Origin: Clostridium sp. K4410.MGS-306
GTDB lineage: Bacteria > Cyanobacteriota > Vampirovibrionia > Gastranaerophilales > Gastranaerophilaceae
NCBI GenBank assembly: GCA_000980375.1
Contig: LARD01000004.1
Coordinates: 1-64,000, forward strand
DNA: 64,000 nucleotides
Direction of reading: 5' to 3'
Shown here: piece by piece, positions 52,001 through 60,204 of the stretch
Numbering within the stretch: position 1 is the first letter of the stretch
How the letters are laid out: every line of letters begins with the position of its first letter
Notes under the pieces: generated by a model
What the model saw: only the letters and a program-made list of their open reading frames with translations
Told to the model about the DNA's origin: nothing
The model's database searches: none
Made by a program: the position numbers and the translations under genes

Positions 52001-52130
52001 CAATAAGGTCTTTATTATTAGGGCTGTTTTCGAGCTGAAGGAGGTTGTTGTTTAATTTCTGAATGATTTCTTCAGTTTCGCCTCTGAAAATATTCAAAAT
52101 TTCTTCAAACTCTTCGGGTAAAAAATCCAT
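49005..52130 (-). CDS. cheA: CheA-type hybrid histidine kinase with C-terminal receiver
   Basis: 1041 residues. Order: HPt domain with phospho-His51 (FRDAHSLKGAARM); a long, charged, coiled or second HPt-like region (about 150-420); P3 dimerisation; ATPase domain with N box HIIRNSIDHGIE and GRGVGLDIVQ (about 640-770); CheW-like domain (about 780-910); receiver domain (about 915-1040) starting KILIVDDS, with phospho-Asp972 in LILSDMEMPEMDG. Fused CheA-receiver kinases are usual in cyanobacterial and pilus chemotaxis clusters. GTGGAA precedes the ATG. It follows the MCP gene by 12 bases. Confidence 0.93.
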   Translation of the reverse strand: MDFLPEEFEEILNIFRGETEEIIQKLNNNLLQLENSPNNKDLIVYLFRDAHSLKGAARMIGFNNIQRLAHKAEDVLGLAKENKIVINREISDALYKAMDLLSDLIQESVKLKKEYYTDDIQKIIDYIDDLIEKYQGQSVEESKNITQNEQNKEITTNPKTQNQDFLKTTITINALLSEAYLLLKNMQGEEGSSYIETFCDVIKQIDEKFEETNFYEIKNEIKNIFAKVNFVIKSSNLMTDDEIKDIDNKLTNTVNFLNKIYEDLGIEKIDVKEKVSQKIQQDKDNAKDKQNKNQTSAHSDTLNNLAEKIEFLKEGFNKFESDLSQVPQLYDEIKSLVEITNKKEIKQICDKIMEILAIVKKGKTLPDKEIITILKQSLLSVEKLTLETKEEQDDVTLVLQRLDIIKQMMDLNSSVNPLSNLSSTLDESSLPVKKAQDFFNSFETTSIRTLRVDSKKLDRLVSQMGELIIGRIKHKKNISELENILSDLTEWRNFNHKSQSFIKYYDRKYINSEDAVDYSTLSVFSKQIFSIFQENSSKIIKLNNRILNLQKSLDEEDTKLNTIVTQLESMIKNIRVLPLATIFHMFPRMIRDISKDTGKDIELLISGSETSADKKVIEEIKAPLMHIIRNSIDHGIETPQERIAAGKSPKGKIYLIAKSMQNKIIIEIHDDGRGIDLQKIVNRALEKNMITQKEAQYLSAEQIMNIIFWPGFSTEQVVTELSGRGVGLDIVQTKISQLNGTVKVFSVPNQGTKITIELPISMSTLKAFIVECSQQFFAMPMTSIKNVMWIKEEDIYLRNDTKSIIIEGKTVNLFYLSELMKLPLSEESSKSNKKTVILIEVENSLMGIIVDRILGDQNILQKKLDPPIIKLKNISGITTLANGDVCLILNLPELYKSTYTPVEKPLIPVPSYKLRARENKDYKILIVDDSITTRELLKNILIHWGYSFEMVKNPKEAFEILYKENFDLILSDMEMPEMDGSMFIKELKNTPKFKDIPVVLITSYDTERLAKDIPDIDAFIKKSNFNQDYLLDVIEKLLKYE

Positions 52131-52142
52131 TTTTTATTCCAC

Positions 52143-53153
52143 TTATTCGTTTTTTAAAGTGTTAATGTTTTCAATATTTGTGTTGATTGATGCCAGAATA
52201 TCAGACAAATCGCCTGCATTTTCTTTCAGTTCCGTAATAATTTCAGAGGACAATTTTTCCTGGTTTTCTGAATTGAATGAAACACTTTCAATAAACTTCA
52301 TCAGATTGGTCAAAGCATCGTTCAAAACATTAAAGTTTTGTTCAATATTGCCTGCAAGTTTTACTCCGGATTCAATTTCTTTGCTTCCCTCTTCTGTTGC
52401 CATAACAGTAGAGTTTGTTGTGTGCTGGATGTCATTGATTAAAGAAGCAATTTTTGTAGTTGCCTGTTTTGATTCGTCAGCGAGTTTTCTGATTTCGCCC
52501 GCAACAACTGCAAAACCTTTGCCGTGCTCCCCGGCTCTTGCCGCTTCAACAGCAGCGTTTAGTGCCAGCATGTTTGTCTGTTCCGCAATATCTTCAACCA
52601 GACCGATGATTGAACCGATTTGTTGGATGTATTCACTTAATTCCAAAATTAATTCTGCAATAATTTGAATACGCTGTTTTAAAACCATCATTTTATCAAT
52701 GTTTGCCTGTACAGGTTTTTGTTCAATGTCGGTGTTTTGTAATGATTGAGAAACTTTGTATAAAATTTCTTTTGCATTTTGTTTTAAAGCAAATGCAAGC
52801 GACTTCATTTTACCTATATTGTTTGCTGCTTGATTGTATGAATCTTCGTATTTTACAATTGCATTTTTTTGAGTAACCGTTAAATCAAGAATTTTTTGTG
52901 CAGAGTTAATTGTTCTTTTGTCTTTTTCCGAGATATTTTTTCTTAATTCTCCAAGAAGCCACTCCCTTGTCCAGATATATTGGCCTATGTAAATAACAAA
53001 AAGCAATGAAACACCTGCAATAACACCAGGCTCCCAGAGGTTTTTGATAGATATTGATATGATTAAAATAAGAAGTACAATTAAAAACACAACATCCAGT
53101 ACAAATTTTATATCGGATTTTTTTCTATAAGTTAATTCTTCGCCACTGCTCAT
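52143..53153 (-). CDS. Methyl-accepting chemotaxis protein lacking a sensor domain
   Basis: 336 residues. Two closely spaced membrane helices (about 18-36 and 42-60) with only a few residues outside, then the cytoplasmic four-helix signalling domain whose tip reads [42 protein letters not shown] (hairpin about 190-230; tip given here in part). No periplasmic ligand domain and no HAMP or PAS are visible, so the signal is likely membrane state or a partner protein. GAGGAG precedes the ATG. First gene of the mcp-cheA-HD operon, divergent from the double CheW gene. Confidence 0.92.
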   Translation of the reverse strand: MSSGEELTYRKKSDIKFVLDVVFLIVLLILIISISIKNLWEPGVIAGVSLLFVIYIGQYIWTREWLLGELRKNISEKDKRTINSAQKILDLTVTQKNAIVKYEDSYNQAANNIGKMKSLAFALKQNAKEILYKVSQSLQNTDIEQKPVQANIDKMMVLKQRIQIIAELILELSEYIQQIGSIIGLVEDIAEQTNMLALNAAVEAARAGEHGKGFAVVAGEIRKLADESKQATTKIASLINDIQHTTNSTVMATEEGSKEIESGVKLAGNIEQNFNVLNDALTNLMKFIESVSFNSENQEKLSSEIITELKENAGDLSDILASINTNIENINTLKNE

Positions 53154-53280
53154 ATTAATTGACTCCTCGTCTTAATTCCTTGTATAAACTCTTGTTATTT
53201 TTGGTGAAAATGCAATATAATTATTTTATTACAAATTTGCATTTGCGCCAAGTATCAGATACAGGAAATAGTACAATTAT

Positions 53281-54330
53281 ATGGAATTTAAAACTCCTTT
53301 GCTGACAATAGAAGACCCTGACAATCTGCATTTATGTTTTGTGCTTGATAACAAAACATATGCCCTCAATGCAAAAAACGTGCTGGAAGTTACTACTCTG
53401 CCTTTGATTAACGAACCTCAAAAGCTGCCTGAATATATTGTGGGTATTCTCAATTATAACGATATGTTCATAAATGTTATTGATATAAGAAAGGTTTTTT
53501 CGCTCACACAAAAAAAATATGAGCTGTCTAATAAGATAATAATTATTAAAGGAAGCGAGTCTTTGATTGCAATTATTGTTGATGAGGTCACAGACTTTTT
53601 TACGGCACATCCTTCAAAAATACAAAGAGTTATGGGCGAAAGCTTCAATAATATTGCACGTACTTTTTACAAACTTAATGACGAAGTTGTTAATATAATT
53701 GATTTGGATGTTCTTGAAGAAACCATTAAAAAAGCCCATTTTGAAGAAAATACAACGAATTACTCCGAGCTTTTCCCACAAGACGAGGAAGCATTGTGTG
53801 TACTGCAAAAAAGACGCAATGATATAGCAAAAATCCCTGTAATGACTCTGGATGCAGCTGTGTACGGCAAAGATCAGTATATTGTTTTTCATCTCAACAA
53901 TCATACTTATTGTGTTTATTCTCTTTTTGTCAAAGAGCTTATCAATGTTAAAAATTATCCCGTTACAAAAATTCCATACACTCCCTCTTATATAACCGGA
54001 GTAATTAACCACAAAGGTAACTTTTATACTGTAATGGATTTGAAAAAATTTATAGGACTGGAAGATAAGAACTCTGAAAGACTGTGTGATGAATTGTCTG
54101 ACAAAAAAATTATTGTGCTCGAGTCTTCCGAACTCAAGCTTGCGCTGCTTGTAGATGATATTGTTAATATTATCAATATTGCAAAAGAGTCGATGGAAGT
54201 AAAAAATGATATGGCTTTAGATAATATGTTTATTCAGGCAGAAGCATTTATTGATAATCAGGTTTACAACATTTTAAATGTTGATAAATTGATTAATGAC
54301 AAAAGACTTTATGTGGATAATTCCAATTAA
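53281..54330 (+). CDS. Protein with two fused CheW domains
   Basis: 349 residues. Two CheW domains: about 15-150 (LCFVLDNKTYALNAKNVLEV ... LPEYIVGILNYNDMFINVIDIRK) and about 200-340 (IVFHLNNHTYCVYSLFVKEL ... TPSYITGVINHKGNFYTVMDLKK), joined by a short linker. Each carries the VxGxxNxxGxxxxVxDL-type core. It would bridge the receptor and the CheA hybrid, or two receptors. No receiver domain (so not CheV). Divergent from the MCP gene; ribosome binding site weak (AGGAA at 13 bases). Confidence 0.88.
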   Translation: MEFKTPLLTIEDPDNLHLCFVLDNKTYALNAKNVLEVTTLPLINEPQKLPEYIVGILNYNDMFINVIDIRKVFSLTQKKYELSNKIIIIKGSESLIAIIVDEVTDFFTAHPSKIQRVMGESFNNIARTFYKLNDEVVNIIDLDVLEETIKKAHFEENTTNYSELFPQDEEALCVLQKRRNDIAKIPVMTLDAAVYGKDQYIVFHLNNHTYCVYSLFVKELINVKNYPVTKIPYTPSYITGVINHKGNFYTVMDLKKFIGLEDKNSERLCDELSDKKIIVLESSELKLALLVDDIVNIINIAKESMEVKNDMALDNMFIQAEAFIDNQVYNILNVDKLINDKRLYVDNSN

Positions 54331-54517
54331 AAAAAATAAAATAAAAAGCCGCTTTTATTGTTAAAAGCAGCCATAAAGTAAACAGTTTACGAGTGAGAGT
54401 GGAATATGCACAGTTTTATATTATTCAATTGTTCCAGTTTTTAAAATTACCCGCCTGTATAAAAATCTTTATTATTTGGGATATAATTTTAATAAAAAGA
54501 ATATGGAGCAGTGGAAT

Positions 54518-56692
54518 ATGTTATTTTTTATATCTCTTTTAATGGTATTTGTTTCATCTTATTTGTGTGCTTCTGTTTTTTGTACAAAAGACAAAAATCA
54601 CAAACCCTGCGGTCCTTCAGGCTTTTTGTATACCTTGATTACAATGTTTGCTCAAGTAGTGCTGACTTTTGAGCTTTTGTCATTATTCAAAGCCATAAGC
54701 AAAACAGGCGTGCTTGTTTTAAATATATTTTTCCTTACGCTTTCAATTTGTTTGTGGCTGAAAAAAGGCAGACCTTTATATGTTCCTCGCGTGAAAAAAA
54801 CATTTGAGGATATTTTGGGGGCCTTAAAAAAAGATAAAATCCTCATGATAATGGCGTTTGGTTTTGTTTTTTATATGGCTGCTGTCGTGATACTGGATTG
54901 CATTATGCCTGTTTCTGGCGGAGATGCGCTTACTTATCACCTGAACAGGGCGTCTTATTGGCTGCATCAGGGCAGTTTGAACCATTTTGTGATTACTGAT
55001 GACAGAAACCTTGTTATGCCGATAAATTCTGAGATAATTTATCTTTGGAATTTGTTATTCTTCAAAAATGATATAGGACTGTTTTTTGTTTCCTTTATTG
55101 GATACATCGGTGCAGTATTTAGTATTTACAATATTCTTGAATATTTTTCTTTTTCAAAAAGAAGAATACTCTGGACAATTTTTATAGTTTCTTCTTTTGC
55201 ATCAGTGATGGCGGAAATTTCCAGCCTTGAGACAGATGTATTGCTTGCCGGGCTTGTGCTTTCTTGTATAACGCTATATTTGTATGCTTTAAAAGAAAAA
55301 AGTGTTCTAAATATTTTTTATGCAGCCCTTGTTTATGCTCTTGCAATGGGGACAAAATCACCTGCTATTATAGCTTTTCCCGGTGTGTTTTTGCTTTTGG
55401 CTTATTTTTCTTACAGAACACAGAAAAAAGAGTTTTACAAGCCGCTTATTGCTTTTGCCGGTTTTTTGGCTTTAAACTTTCTTGTGTTTTCAAGTTATAA
55501 CTATATTCTTAATTTTATAGATTACTCAAATCCGCTTGGCTCGGAATCTGCCAAGGCTGTGCACGGTTTTAGAGGCGGTATAAAAGCTTTTGTTGCAAAT
55601 TATATCCGCTATATGTTTATGCTTTTTGATTTTTCCGGCTTTAGATACAGTGAATACGTTGGTGAACACATAACAAATGCAAAACTTGCAATACTGGCAT
55701 TTTTGCATATTCCTCAAGATCTGGGTGTTGAAATGTCAGACTACAATGAGATAAATAACAGGTTCATCAATGTAAAAGTGGGTGCAGGTATACTGGGCTT
55801 TCTGGTGTTTTTGCCATCGCTTGTTGCGGCTGTTGTTGCAGGGATTGTAAAAAGACACAACAAAAAACTGACTGCACTATGTGCTTTTGCTGCAATGTTT
55901 TTTATCAATGTTTTTTGTCTTTCTTTTTCCATAGCATATATGGTTTTTAGTATAAGATTTTTGACATTTTTGATTGTTATTTCATCTCCTGTGATAGCTT
56001 TGTCTTACATGAAAAAAACAAATATCCTCAAGCTATTAATTTTGTTTTATGTAATGTCGTATTTTTTAATTATGAGTATAAACCTTAGCGGAAGACAGTT
56101 TGGTGATATTGCAAAACTTCTTGTTAAATCACAGAGTTTTTCTCAGGCAAGAGAAAAGATAAGATGTGCTTTATACATAGGTTATGAAGGCAAGGCTGCT
56201 TTGTGCTACATAAGAGACGATATCCGCAAAATGCCGGCAGGCTCAAAGATTGCACTTTTTTCAACAGCTTCGGATAAATTTTATATTCTCAATATGTTAA
56301 ATAGCCACGGTTACAAAATTGATACACTGCTGCCGGAAAATGCACCTTTATATGATCTTTCCGGTTATGACTATATAATTATGACGGACAAGGTTTTAAT
56401 CAGCACAGTGCTGACAAAAACCACAGCTCAAACAAAAACCGAATACAAAATAGACAAAAACGGCAATGCTTATTTCCCTGAATACAGACCTTTTACCTGT
56501 GTTTATGAAAAACACGGAAGAGGTTTTTATACAAGCGAAGACAAAAACGGAATTATTATGGATTCCCGTTGTTTTATTGACATACCGTTTTTTGAAAAAC
56601 GCGGTTTTATTATTCAAAGAGCTTACGATTTCAAAGCAGAGACTCCTCAAGCATCGAGTTATATAACGATTTATAAAAATACTCGCAAATAA
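54518..56692 (+). CDS. GT-C fold membrane glycosyltransferase-like protein
   Basis: About 724 residues with roughly twelve membrane helices up to about residue 545, then a periplasmic C-terminal domain. The first large loop contains GGDALTYHLNRASYWL and HFVITDDRNLVMPINSEII, like the acidic DxE/D-type loop of GT39/PMT and DUF2029 families. Probably a polyprenyl-phosphate-sugar-dependent transferase. Start uncertain: ATGs at 54503 and 54518 are both possible; I prefer 54518 because GGAG lies 9 bases before it. TATAAT at 54482-54487 may be its -10. Acceptor unknown. Confidence 0.75.
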   Translation: MLFFISLLMVFVSSYLCASVFCTKDKNHKPCGPSGFLYTLITMFAQVVLTFELLSLFKAISKTGVLVLNIFFLTLSICLWLKKGRPLYVPRVKKTFEDILGALKKDKILMIMAFGFVFYMAAVVILDCIMPVSGGDALTYHLNRASYWLHQGSLNHFVITDDRNLVMPINSEIIYLWNLLFFKNDIGLFFVSFIGYIGAVFSIYNILEYFSFSKRRILWTIFIVSSFASVMAEISSLETDVLLAGLVLSCITLYLYALKEKSVLNIFYAALVYALAMGTKSPAIIAFPGVFLLLAYFSYRTQKKEFYKPLIAFAGFLALNFLVFSSYNYILNFIDYSNPLGSESAKAVHGFRGGIKAFVANYIRYMFMLFDFSGFRYSEYVGEHITNAKLAILAFLHIPQDLGVEMSDYNEINNRFINVKVGAGILGFLVFLPSLVAAVVAGIVKRHNKKLTALCAFAAMFFINVFCLSFSIAYMVFSIRFLTFLIVISSPVIALSYMKKTNILKLLILFYVMSYFLIMSINLSGRQFGDIAKLLVKSQSFSQAREKIRCALYIGYEGKAALCYIRDDIRKMPAGSKIALFSTASDKFYILNMLNSHGYKIDTLLPENAPLYDLSGYDYIIMTDKVLISTVLTKTTAQTKTEYKIDKNGNAYFPEYRPFTCVYEKHGRGFYTSEDKNGIIMDSRCFIDIPFFEKRGFIIQRAYDFKAETPQASSYITIYKNTRK

Positions 56693-56694
56693 AA

Positions 56695-56723
56695 TTGACA
56701 CTGTTTTTTGTCAAAAGTACAAT
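56695..56723 (+). promoter_or_regulatory. Consensus sigma-70-type promoter ahead of the riboswitch
   Basis: TTGACA (56695-56700), exactly 17 bases, TACAAT (56718-56723). Predicted start near 56730, just where the riboswitch core begins. It is the best promoter match in the window. Confidence 0.75.
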
Positions 56724-56727
56724 CATG

Positions 56728-56890
56728 AAACAAGGAAATGGGTGTGAAAATCCCCAGCTGAGCCGCAGCCGTATAGCCGGAATACTTATCAATACCATTG
56801 CTTCGGGCATCAGGCATGGGGTCATATTTTTAGCATTGCTACAGATATCCGTGTTCTTGTCCGACTTAACTAAGGAATTAAGGACAGGGA
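56728..56890 (+). promoter_or_regulatory. Cobalamin riboswitch
   Basis: The conserved core is readable: GGAAATGGGTGTGAAAATCC from 56734, then AGCTGAGCCGCAGCCGTA (56756-56773) and the B12-box-like AGCCGGAATAC (56775-56785), with CCAT...ATGG around a TTCGG-loop hairpin (56795-56819). The P8-P12 arm is missing, suggesting the compact AdoCbl-variant/Cbl-II type. A downstream hairpin, CTTGTCC (56856-56862) with GGACAGG (56882-56888), covers the AGGACAGGGA ribosome binding site of the next gene, so translational control is likely. Known cobalamin riboswitches shut genes off when B12 is present. Confidence 0.8.
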
Positions 56891-56899
56891 TAATTTTTT

Positions 56900-57604
56900 A
56901 TGGCAGCAACAGTCGCCAGAGGCTCCAATAACAGAATAGGTACGTGCCCGCACGGCTTGCCCATGGGTGCTTGTCCCATTTGTAACGGAATGGGCGGTGG
57001 CGGCGGCAGCGTCAAAAAAAATACCAAGCCAAGAGAAATGTCTTACAACGAATGTTATGCTGTCTGGCAGATGATGAAAGCACAAAAAGCCGCACACAAA
57101 CACACACAACAACTTTTTGCAGCGCAGGATATGGCTGCTTATATGAATAAAATTCAGCAGCAAATAAATGCAATGAAACTTGCGCTAATAAATTCATCTT
57201 TACCAAAACCCCTGATAAAAGCTTTTACAGTCCTTGCGGATTCTGTGCTTATGCCTGTTGCAAAGGCTCTGCAGGCTGTTACTAACACAGTACAAAATAT
57301 TGCAAATACAGTGATAAAAACACTAAATGAAATAAAACAAAAATTTGTTGAAATAGCTGACAAATTGACCGCCATGTTTGGCGAGGCAAAAGCTGCTATA
57401 CAAAAGAAAATTAATGAAAAATTTAAAGATATTAAAAAGAAAATCTTCAACCTGTTCGGCCTCGTTGGTGCGGATAATGAAGAAGATGATGAAGAAAAAA
57501 GAATAGAAGAAGCAAAGCGTTTGTTTGAGCTTAATACAGCTAAAGAAGCTTTGTTTGAATTGATTGAAAACCCCGAACAAGAAACGGAATGTGACGACAA
57601 ATGA
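56900..57604 (+). CDS. Riboswitch-controlled protein with N-terminal Cys/His motif
   Basis: 234 residues. Residues 14-30 read GTCPHGLPMGACPICNG: Cys16, His18, Cys25 and Cys28 could bind a metal. A Gly-rich hinge follows, then an alpha-helical, Gln/Lys-rich body (about 45-200) with an amphipathic stretch (KPLIKAFTVLADSVLMPVAKALQAVTN begins at about 100; quoted only in part), and an acidic C-terminus. No signal peptide. First gene after the cobalamin riboswitch, so its product is probably needed when B12 is scarce. The stop overlaps the next start (ATGA). Not recognised as a characterised family. Confidence 0.8.
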   Translation: MAATVARGSNNRIGTCPHGLPMGACPICNGMGGGGGSVKKNTKPREMSYNECYAVWQMMKAQKAAHKHTQQLFAAQDMAAYMNKIQQQINAMKLALINSSLPKPLIKAFTVLADSVLMPVAKALQAVTNTVQNIANTVIKTLNEIKQKFVEIADKLTAMFGEAKAAIQKKINEKFKDIKKKIFNLFGLVGADNEEDDEEKRIEEAKRLFELNTAKEALFELIENPEQETECDDK

Positions 57605-59097
57605 GCTATATAAAACCATATCAAGACGTTGAAACACAACGTCAATACAGAAACCATACAAGAACTCAAAAAAAGAACATCTCTGAAATGAAAGAGGGGG
57701 TGGTTGTTAACTCTCTAATTCGAGACTCTCAAGACTGCCCCAATATAGGCAACATGTATGACAATCTTGTTATACCTGACAAAACAATTACTCCGGACAG
57801 TTTTGAGCGTATAGATTTTAGAAACAGAACAAAAAAAGAAAAAAATACAAAACCCAAAACTTTAACCCCTCTTCTTGCGGCAACAACAGCGCTTTTTGGT
57901 GTGCTTGCCGGGTCTATGATAATGCTTGCTTCCGCTGCAAAACACAAGGCAAAATTGCCTGATTGGAAAACTCTTCCAGAAATCCCCAAAAACGTTGCTA
58001 TCAATAATGAGCCTCATTTTGTTACCTATCTTATGATACGCGACCCTAATATGAGAAACGTTCTAGGTGCATTAGGTGTATTTGTTTTGAGTGCGGTAGG
58101 GCTTGCCGGTAAAAACTTTGTTGACGGCGTTAAAGAAATATGGGTACGAAAAAAACAGGCCGATGTACAAAAAGATTTGCAAGAAAAACTCATTGCAGTT
58201 GAAACACAGAGCTTCTCCGGCAAAATGCAGATTTTAAGAAACATGCTCTCTGAAAAAGCTAGCGAGCTTGATTCTATTTTGCACAAGGAAAATATTGGTA
58301 ATGAGCATGCTGCTTTCAAGAAGTTTATTTCTTTCAAACATTCTCAAAAACAGCAGCCGGAAAAAAACAATACACTTGCATATGCCGCTGTTGGTGCTAC
58401 TGCTGCTTTGATTACGGGGCTGGGCTTTTTAGCATTTAAAAATGTTCAAAAAACAGCAAAAATATACGAATCTTATGCTCAATCCATGGAAACCAAGATA
58501 AAAGAACTCATAGACAAACAAAGCAAATGGGATAAATCTTCATTAGATAAAGTAAAAAATATTTGTGTTTCAATGAATTATTCATCTCAAAAAATAGAAA
58601 AAACTCTGGCTGATGCAAAAAACCTTCCTGATGGTTTTATAAAAGAAGTGCAAAAAGAAGCGGAAAAGGTTACTCAAGAAGGAGCAGAAGCTATCGCAGG
58701 AAAACCGGGCACAAAACCTTCTTTGTATTCTCATACGGATGACGACAGGGCCCATTTGTACAACATGATAGTAAACTGGGAAAACCCTCTTTTAAAAATA
58801 CTTTTTGCAGGCTTGTCAACAGTCACAACAGTCGGCTATGTAGGTTCTGCCGCAATCGAAGGTATTAAAGAAGCTCAGGTTATTAAAGAAAATGCCAAGA
58901 CAGAGCTTGAGCTGCAAAAAAGACTGGTTAATGTGGAATTGAATAATTTTGAATCCAAAAAAAGAAGCGTAATTGAACCTATGATAAACGAATTCAGGGT
59001 TCAGGCGATGAACGGCAAAGATAAAAACGAGCTTAAAACCCGTGCCGAAAATATTTTGTACGAGATTAAAAACGGTCCTCCGTTTGTGTATTCGTAA
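57601..59097 (+). CDS. Four-helix membrane protein with internal duplication
   Basis: 498 residues. Membrane helices at about 90-112, 153-172, 258-279 and 396-418. The second half repeats the first: YLMIRDPNMRNVLGALG (143-159) aligns with YNMIVNWENPLLKILFAGL (387-405), FVDGVKEI (173-180) with AIEGIKEA (418-425), and EKLIAVETQSFSGK (195-208) with QKRLVNVELNNFESK (439-453). Helix 1 and helix 3 regions also resemble each other. The soluble parts are coiled and charged. Coupled to the preceding gene by ATGA. Function unknown; membrane partner of the Cys/His protein is plausible. Confidence 0.75.
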   Translation: MSYIKPYQDVETQRQYRNHTRTQKKNISEMKEGVVVNSLIRDSQDCPNIGNMYDNLVIPDKTITPDSFERIDFRNRTKKEKNTKPKTLTPLLAATTALFGVLAGSMIMLASAAKHKAKLPDWKTLPEIPKNVAINNEPHFVTYLMIRDPNMRNVLGALGVFVLSAVGLAGKNFVDGVKEIWVRKKQADVQKDLQEKLIAVETQSFSGKMQILRNMLSEKASELDSILHKENIGNEHAAFKKFISFKHSQKQQPEKNNTLAYAAVGATAALITGLGFLAFKNVQKTAKIYESYAQSMETKIKELIDKQSKWDKSSLDKVKNICVSMNYSSQKIEKTLADAKNLPDGFIKEVQKEAEKVTQEGAEAIAGKPGTKPSLYSHTDDDRAHLYNMIVNWENPLLKILFAGLSTVTTVGYVGSAAIEGIKEAQVIKENAKTELELQKRLVNVELNNFESKKRSVIEPMINEFRVQAMNGKDKNELKTRAENILYEIKNGPPFVYS

Positions 59098-59109
59098 GGT
59101 TGGTGCGTT

Positions 59110-59646
59110 ATGTATACAACACCTGTTACTTTCAGACAATTCAATATATCACCCTCTGCGCAAAAGGCGCACCAATCTTCGCAATGTGAGATGGTAAAAT
59201 CTTTTTGCAATACCTTTGTTCTGCCTGATGATGCGTGCAATCATTCACGTTTTGATGAAAATCTGGCTTCAAAAATAGCCTCTTACAAAGACCGTGCGCT
59301 AAAGCCTGTCACAGACATGTTGAGCTGTGCTGACAATGAAAAGGACATAACGGCAGGGTTGTTTCTGCTCAACAGAATCATCGATGCAGGTGCTCAAAGT
59401 GCATATAAAACCTACCCTGTGATTTCAAAATTCAATTACTCGTCTTCGTCTAATGTGCAGACAATGCTTGCCGGAGTGTATAGAAAAACGCTGGTTCCTG
59501 ACGCATTCGGGCCTTTGATGACCATGTTTTTAAAAAACTCGCAAAATCCCAAAACAGTTCCATTTGACCCCAATGAAGAAATAGGAGGCGCTATCCTTGA
59601 GTATTTAAGAAATAAATCTGCGGTGATTAATTATTCAAAAAATTAA
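59110..59646 (+). CDS. 178-residue protein of the riboswitch operon
   Basis: Starts MYTTPVTFRQFNISPSAQK; the TFRQFNIS stretch resembles the short NISFK-like N-terminal motifs of other proteins in this lineage. Remainder is helical with four cysteines (SQCEMVKSFC, DDACNH, MLSCAD). No membrane helix or signal peptide. AAGG lies 10 bases before the ATG; 12 bases after the membrane protein gene, so the same operon. Function unknown. Confidence 0.7.
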   Translation: MYTTPVTFRQFNISPSAQKAHQSSQCEMVKSFCNTFVLPDDACNHSRFDENLASKIASYKDRALKPVTDMLSCADNEKDITAGLFLLNRIIDAGAQSAYKTYPVISKFNYSSSSNVQTMLAGVYRKTLVPDAFGPLMTMFLKNSQNPKTVPFDPNEEIGGAILEYLRNKSAVINYSKN

Positions 59647-59711
59647 ATTTTTACTAGCAAAAAAATTTTATCAGGGTTTTTTAACATCACATAATTAACA
59701 CGGAACGGAAC

Positions 59712-60152
59712 ATGATTAACAGAACAAATAATATATCTTTTAAAAGAGCTATCGGACTTCCTTCAATTTATAATATGAAGCCCGAAAACATGGCAAAACT
59801 GGACACAACAATCAACGTATGCAATTCGTTTTTTCCTAATAATGACGTAATCTTCGGTGCGGATTCCAATGGAGAGCTTGTTTATGAAGTAAGAAAAACC
59901 TTTCCGCTTTTAAATCTTATGCACCCAAAAGTTTTGGAAAACATAAAGAATATTAAAATAGAAGATTTGTCCAATCTGGTTTTAATGGCTGCTGCTATGA
60001 AAGATGCACATAATAAATTGTGGAATCTAAAAGAACCGTTTTTGCGGCAAAAAACAGACAATATTGATAACATGGATGATCTGGAAATTGCATATGAAGT
60101 GCGCGATGCAGTTATGGATTTCAATGACCTTCATCCTGAGGACGAAAATTAA
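59712..60152 (+). CDS. 146-residue protein of the riboswitch operon
   Basis: Begins MINRTNNISFKRAIGLPSIYN, the NISFKR motif being one I associate with many Gastranaerophilales proteins. The body is mixed alpha/beta with an acidic end (DLHPEDEN). No export signal or known domain. A CGGAACGGAAC tract precedes the ATG; the gap to the previous gene is 65 bases and a terminator follows, so it is probably the last gene of the transcript. Confidence 0.65.
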   Translation: MINRTNNISFKRAIGLPSIYNMKPENMAKLDTTINVCNSFFPNNDVIFGADSNGELVYEVRKTFPLLNLMHPKVLENIKNIKIEDLSNLVLMAAAMKDAHNKLWNLKEPFLRQKTDNIDNMDDLEIAYEVRDAVMDFNDLHPEDEN

Positions 60153-60156
60153 ATAC

Positions 60157-60191
60157 AAAAAACGCCTGATTTAAATTTCAGGCGTTTTTTT
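60157..60191. terminator. Bidirectional terminator
   Basis: AACGCCTGA (60161-60169) pairs with TCAGGCGTT (60178-60186), flanked by A and T runs on both sides. It serves the riboswitch operon on the forward strand and the flavodiiron gene on the reverse strand. Confidence 0.9.
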
Positions 60192-60204
60192 GTTGTTTTA
60201 ATGA

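Noticed and set aside
54345..54375. Hairpin after the double CheW gene (GCTTTTA-TTG-TTAAAAGC) as a terminator
   Set aside because: On the forward strand no T run follows; the T-rich side is on the reverse strand where no gene needs it. Left unassigned.
54406..54444. 12-codon ORF as a leader peptide before the GT-C gene
   Set aside because: It has a fair ribosome binding site but no attenuator structure or codon pattern; too short to support.
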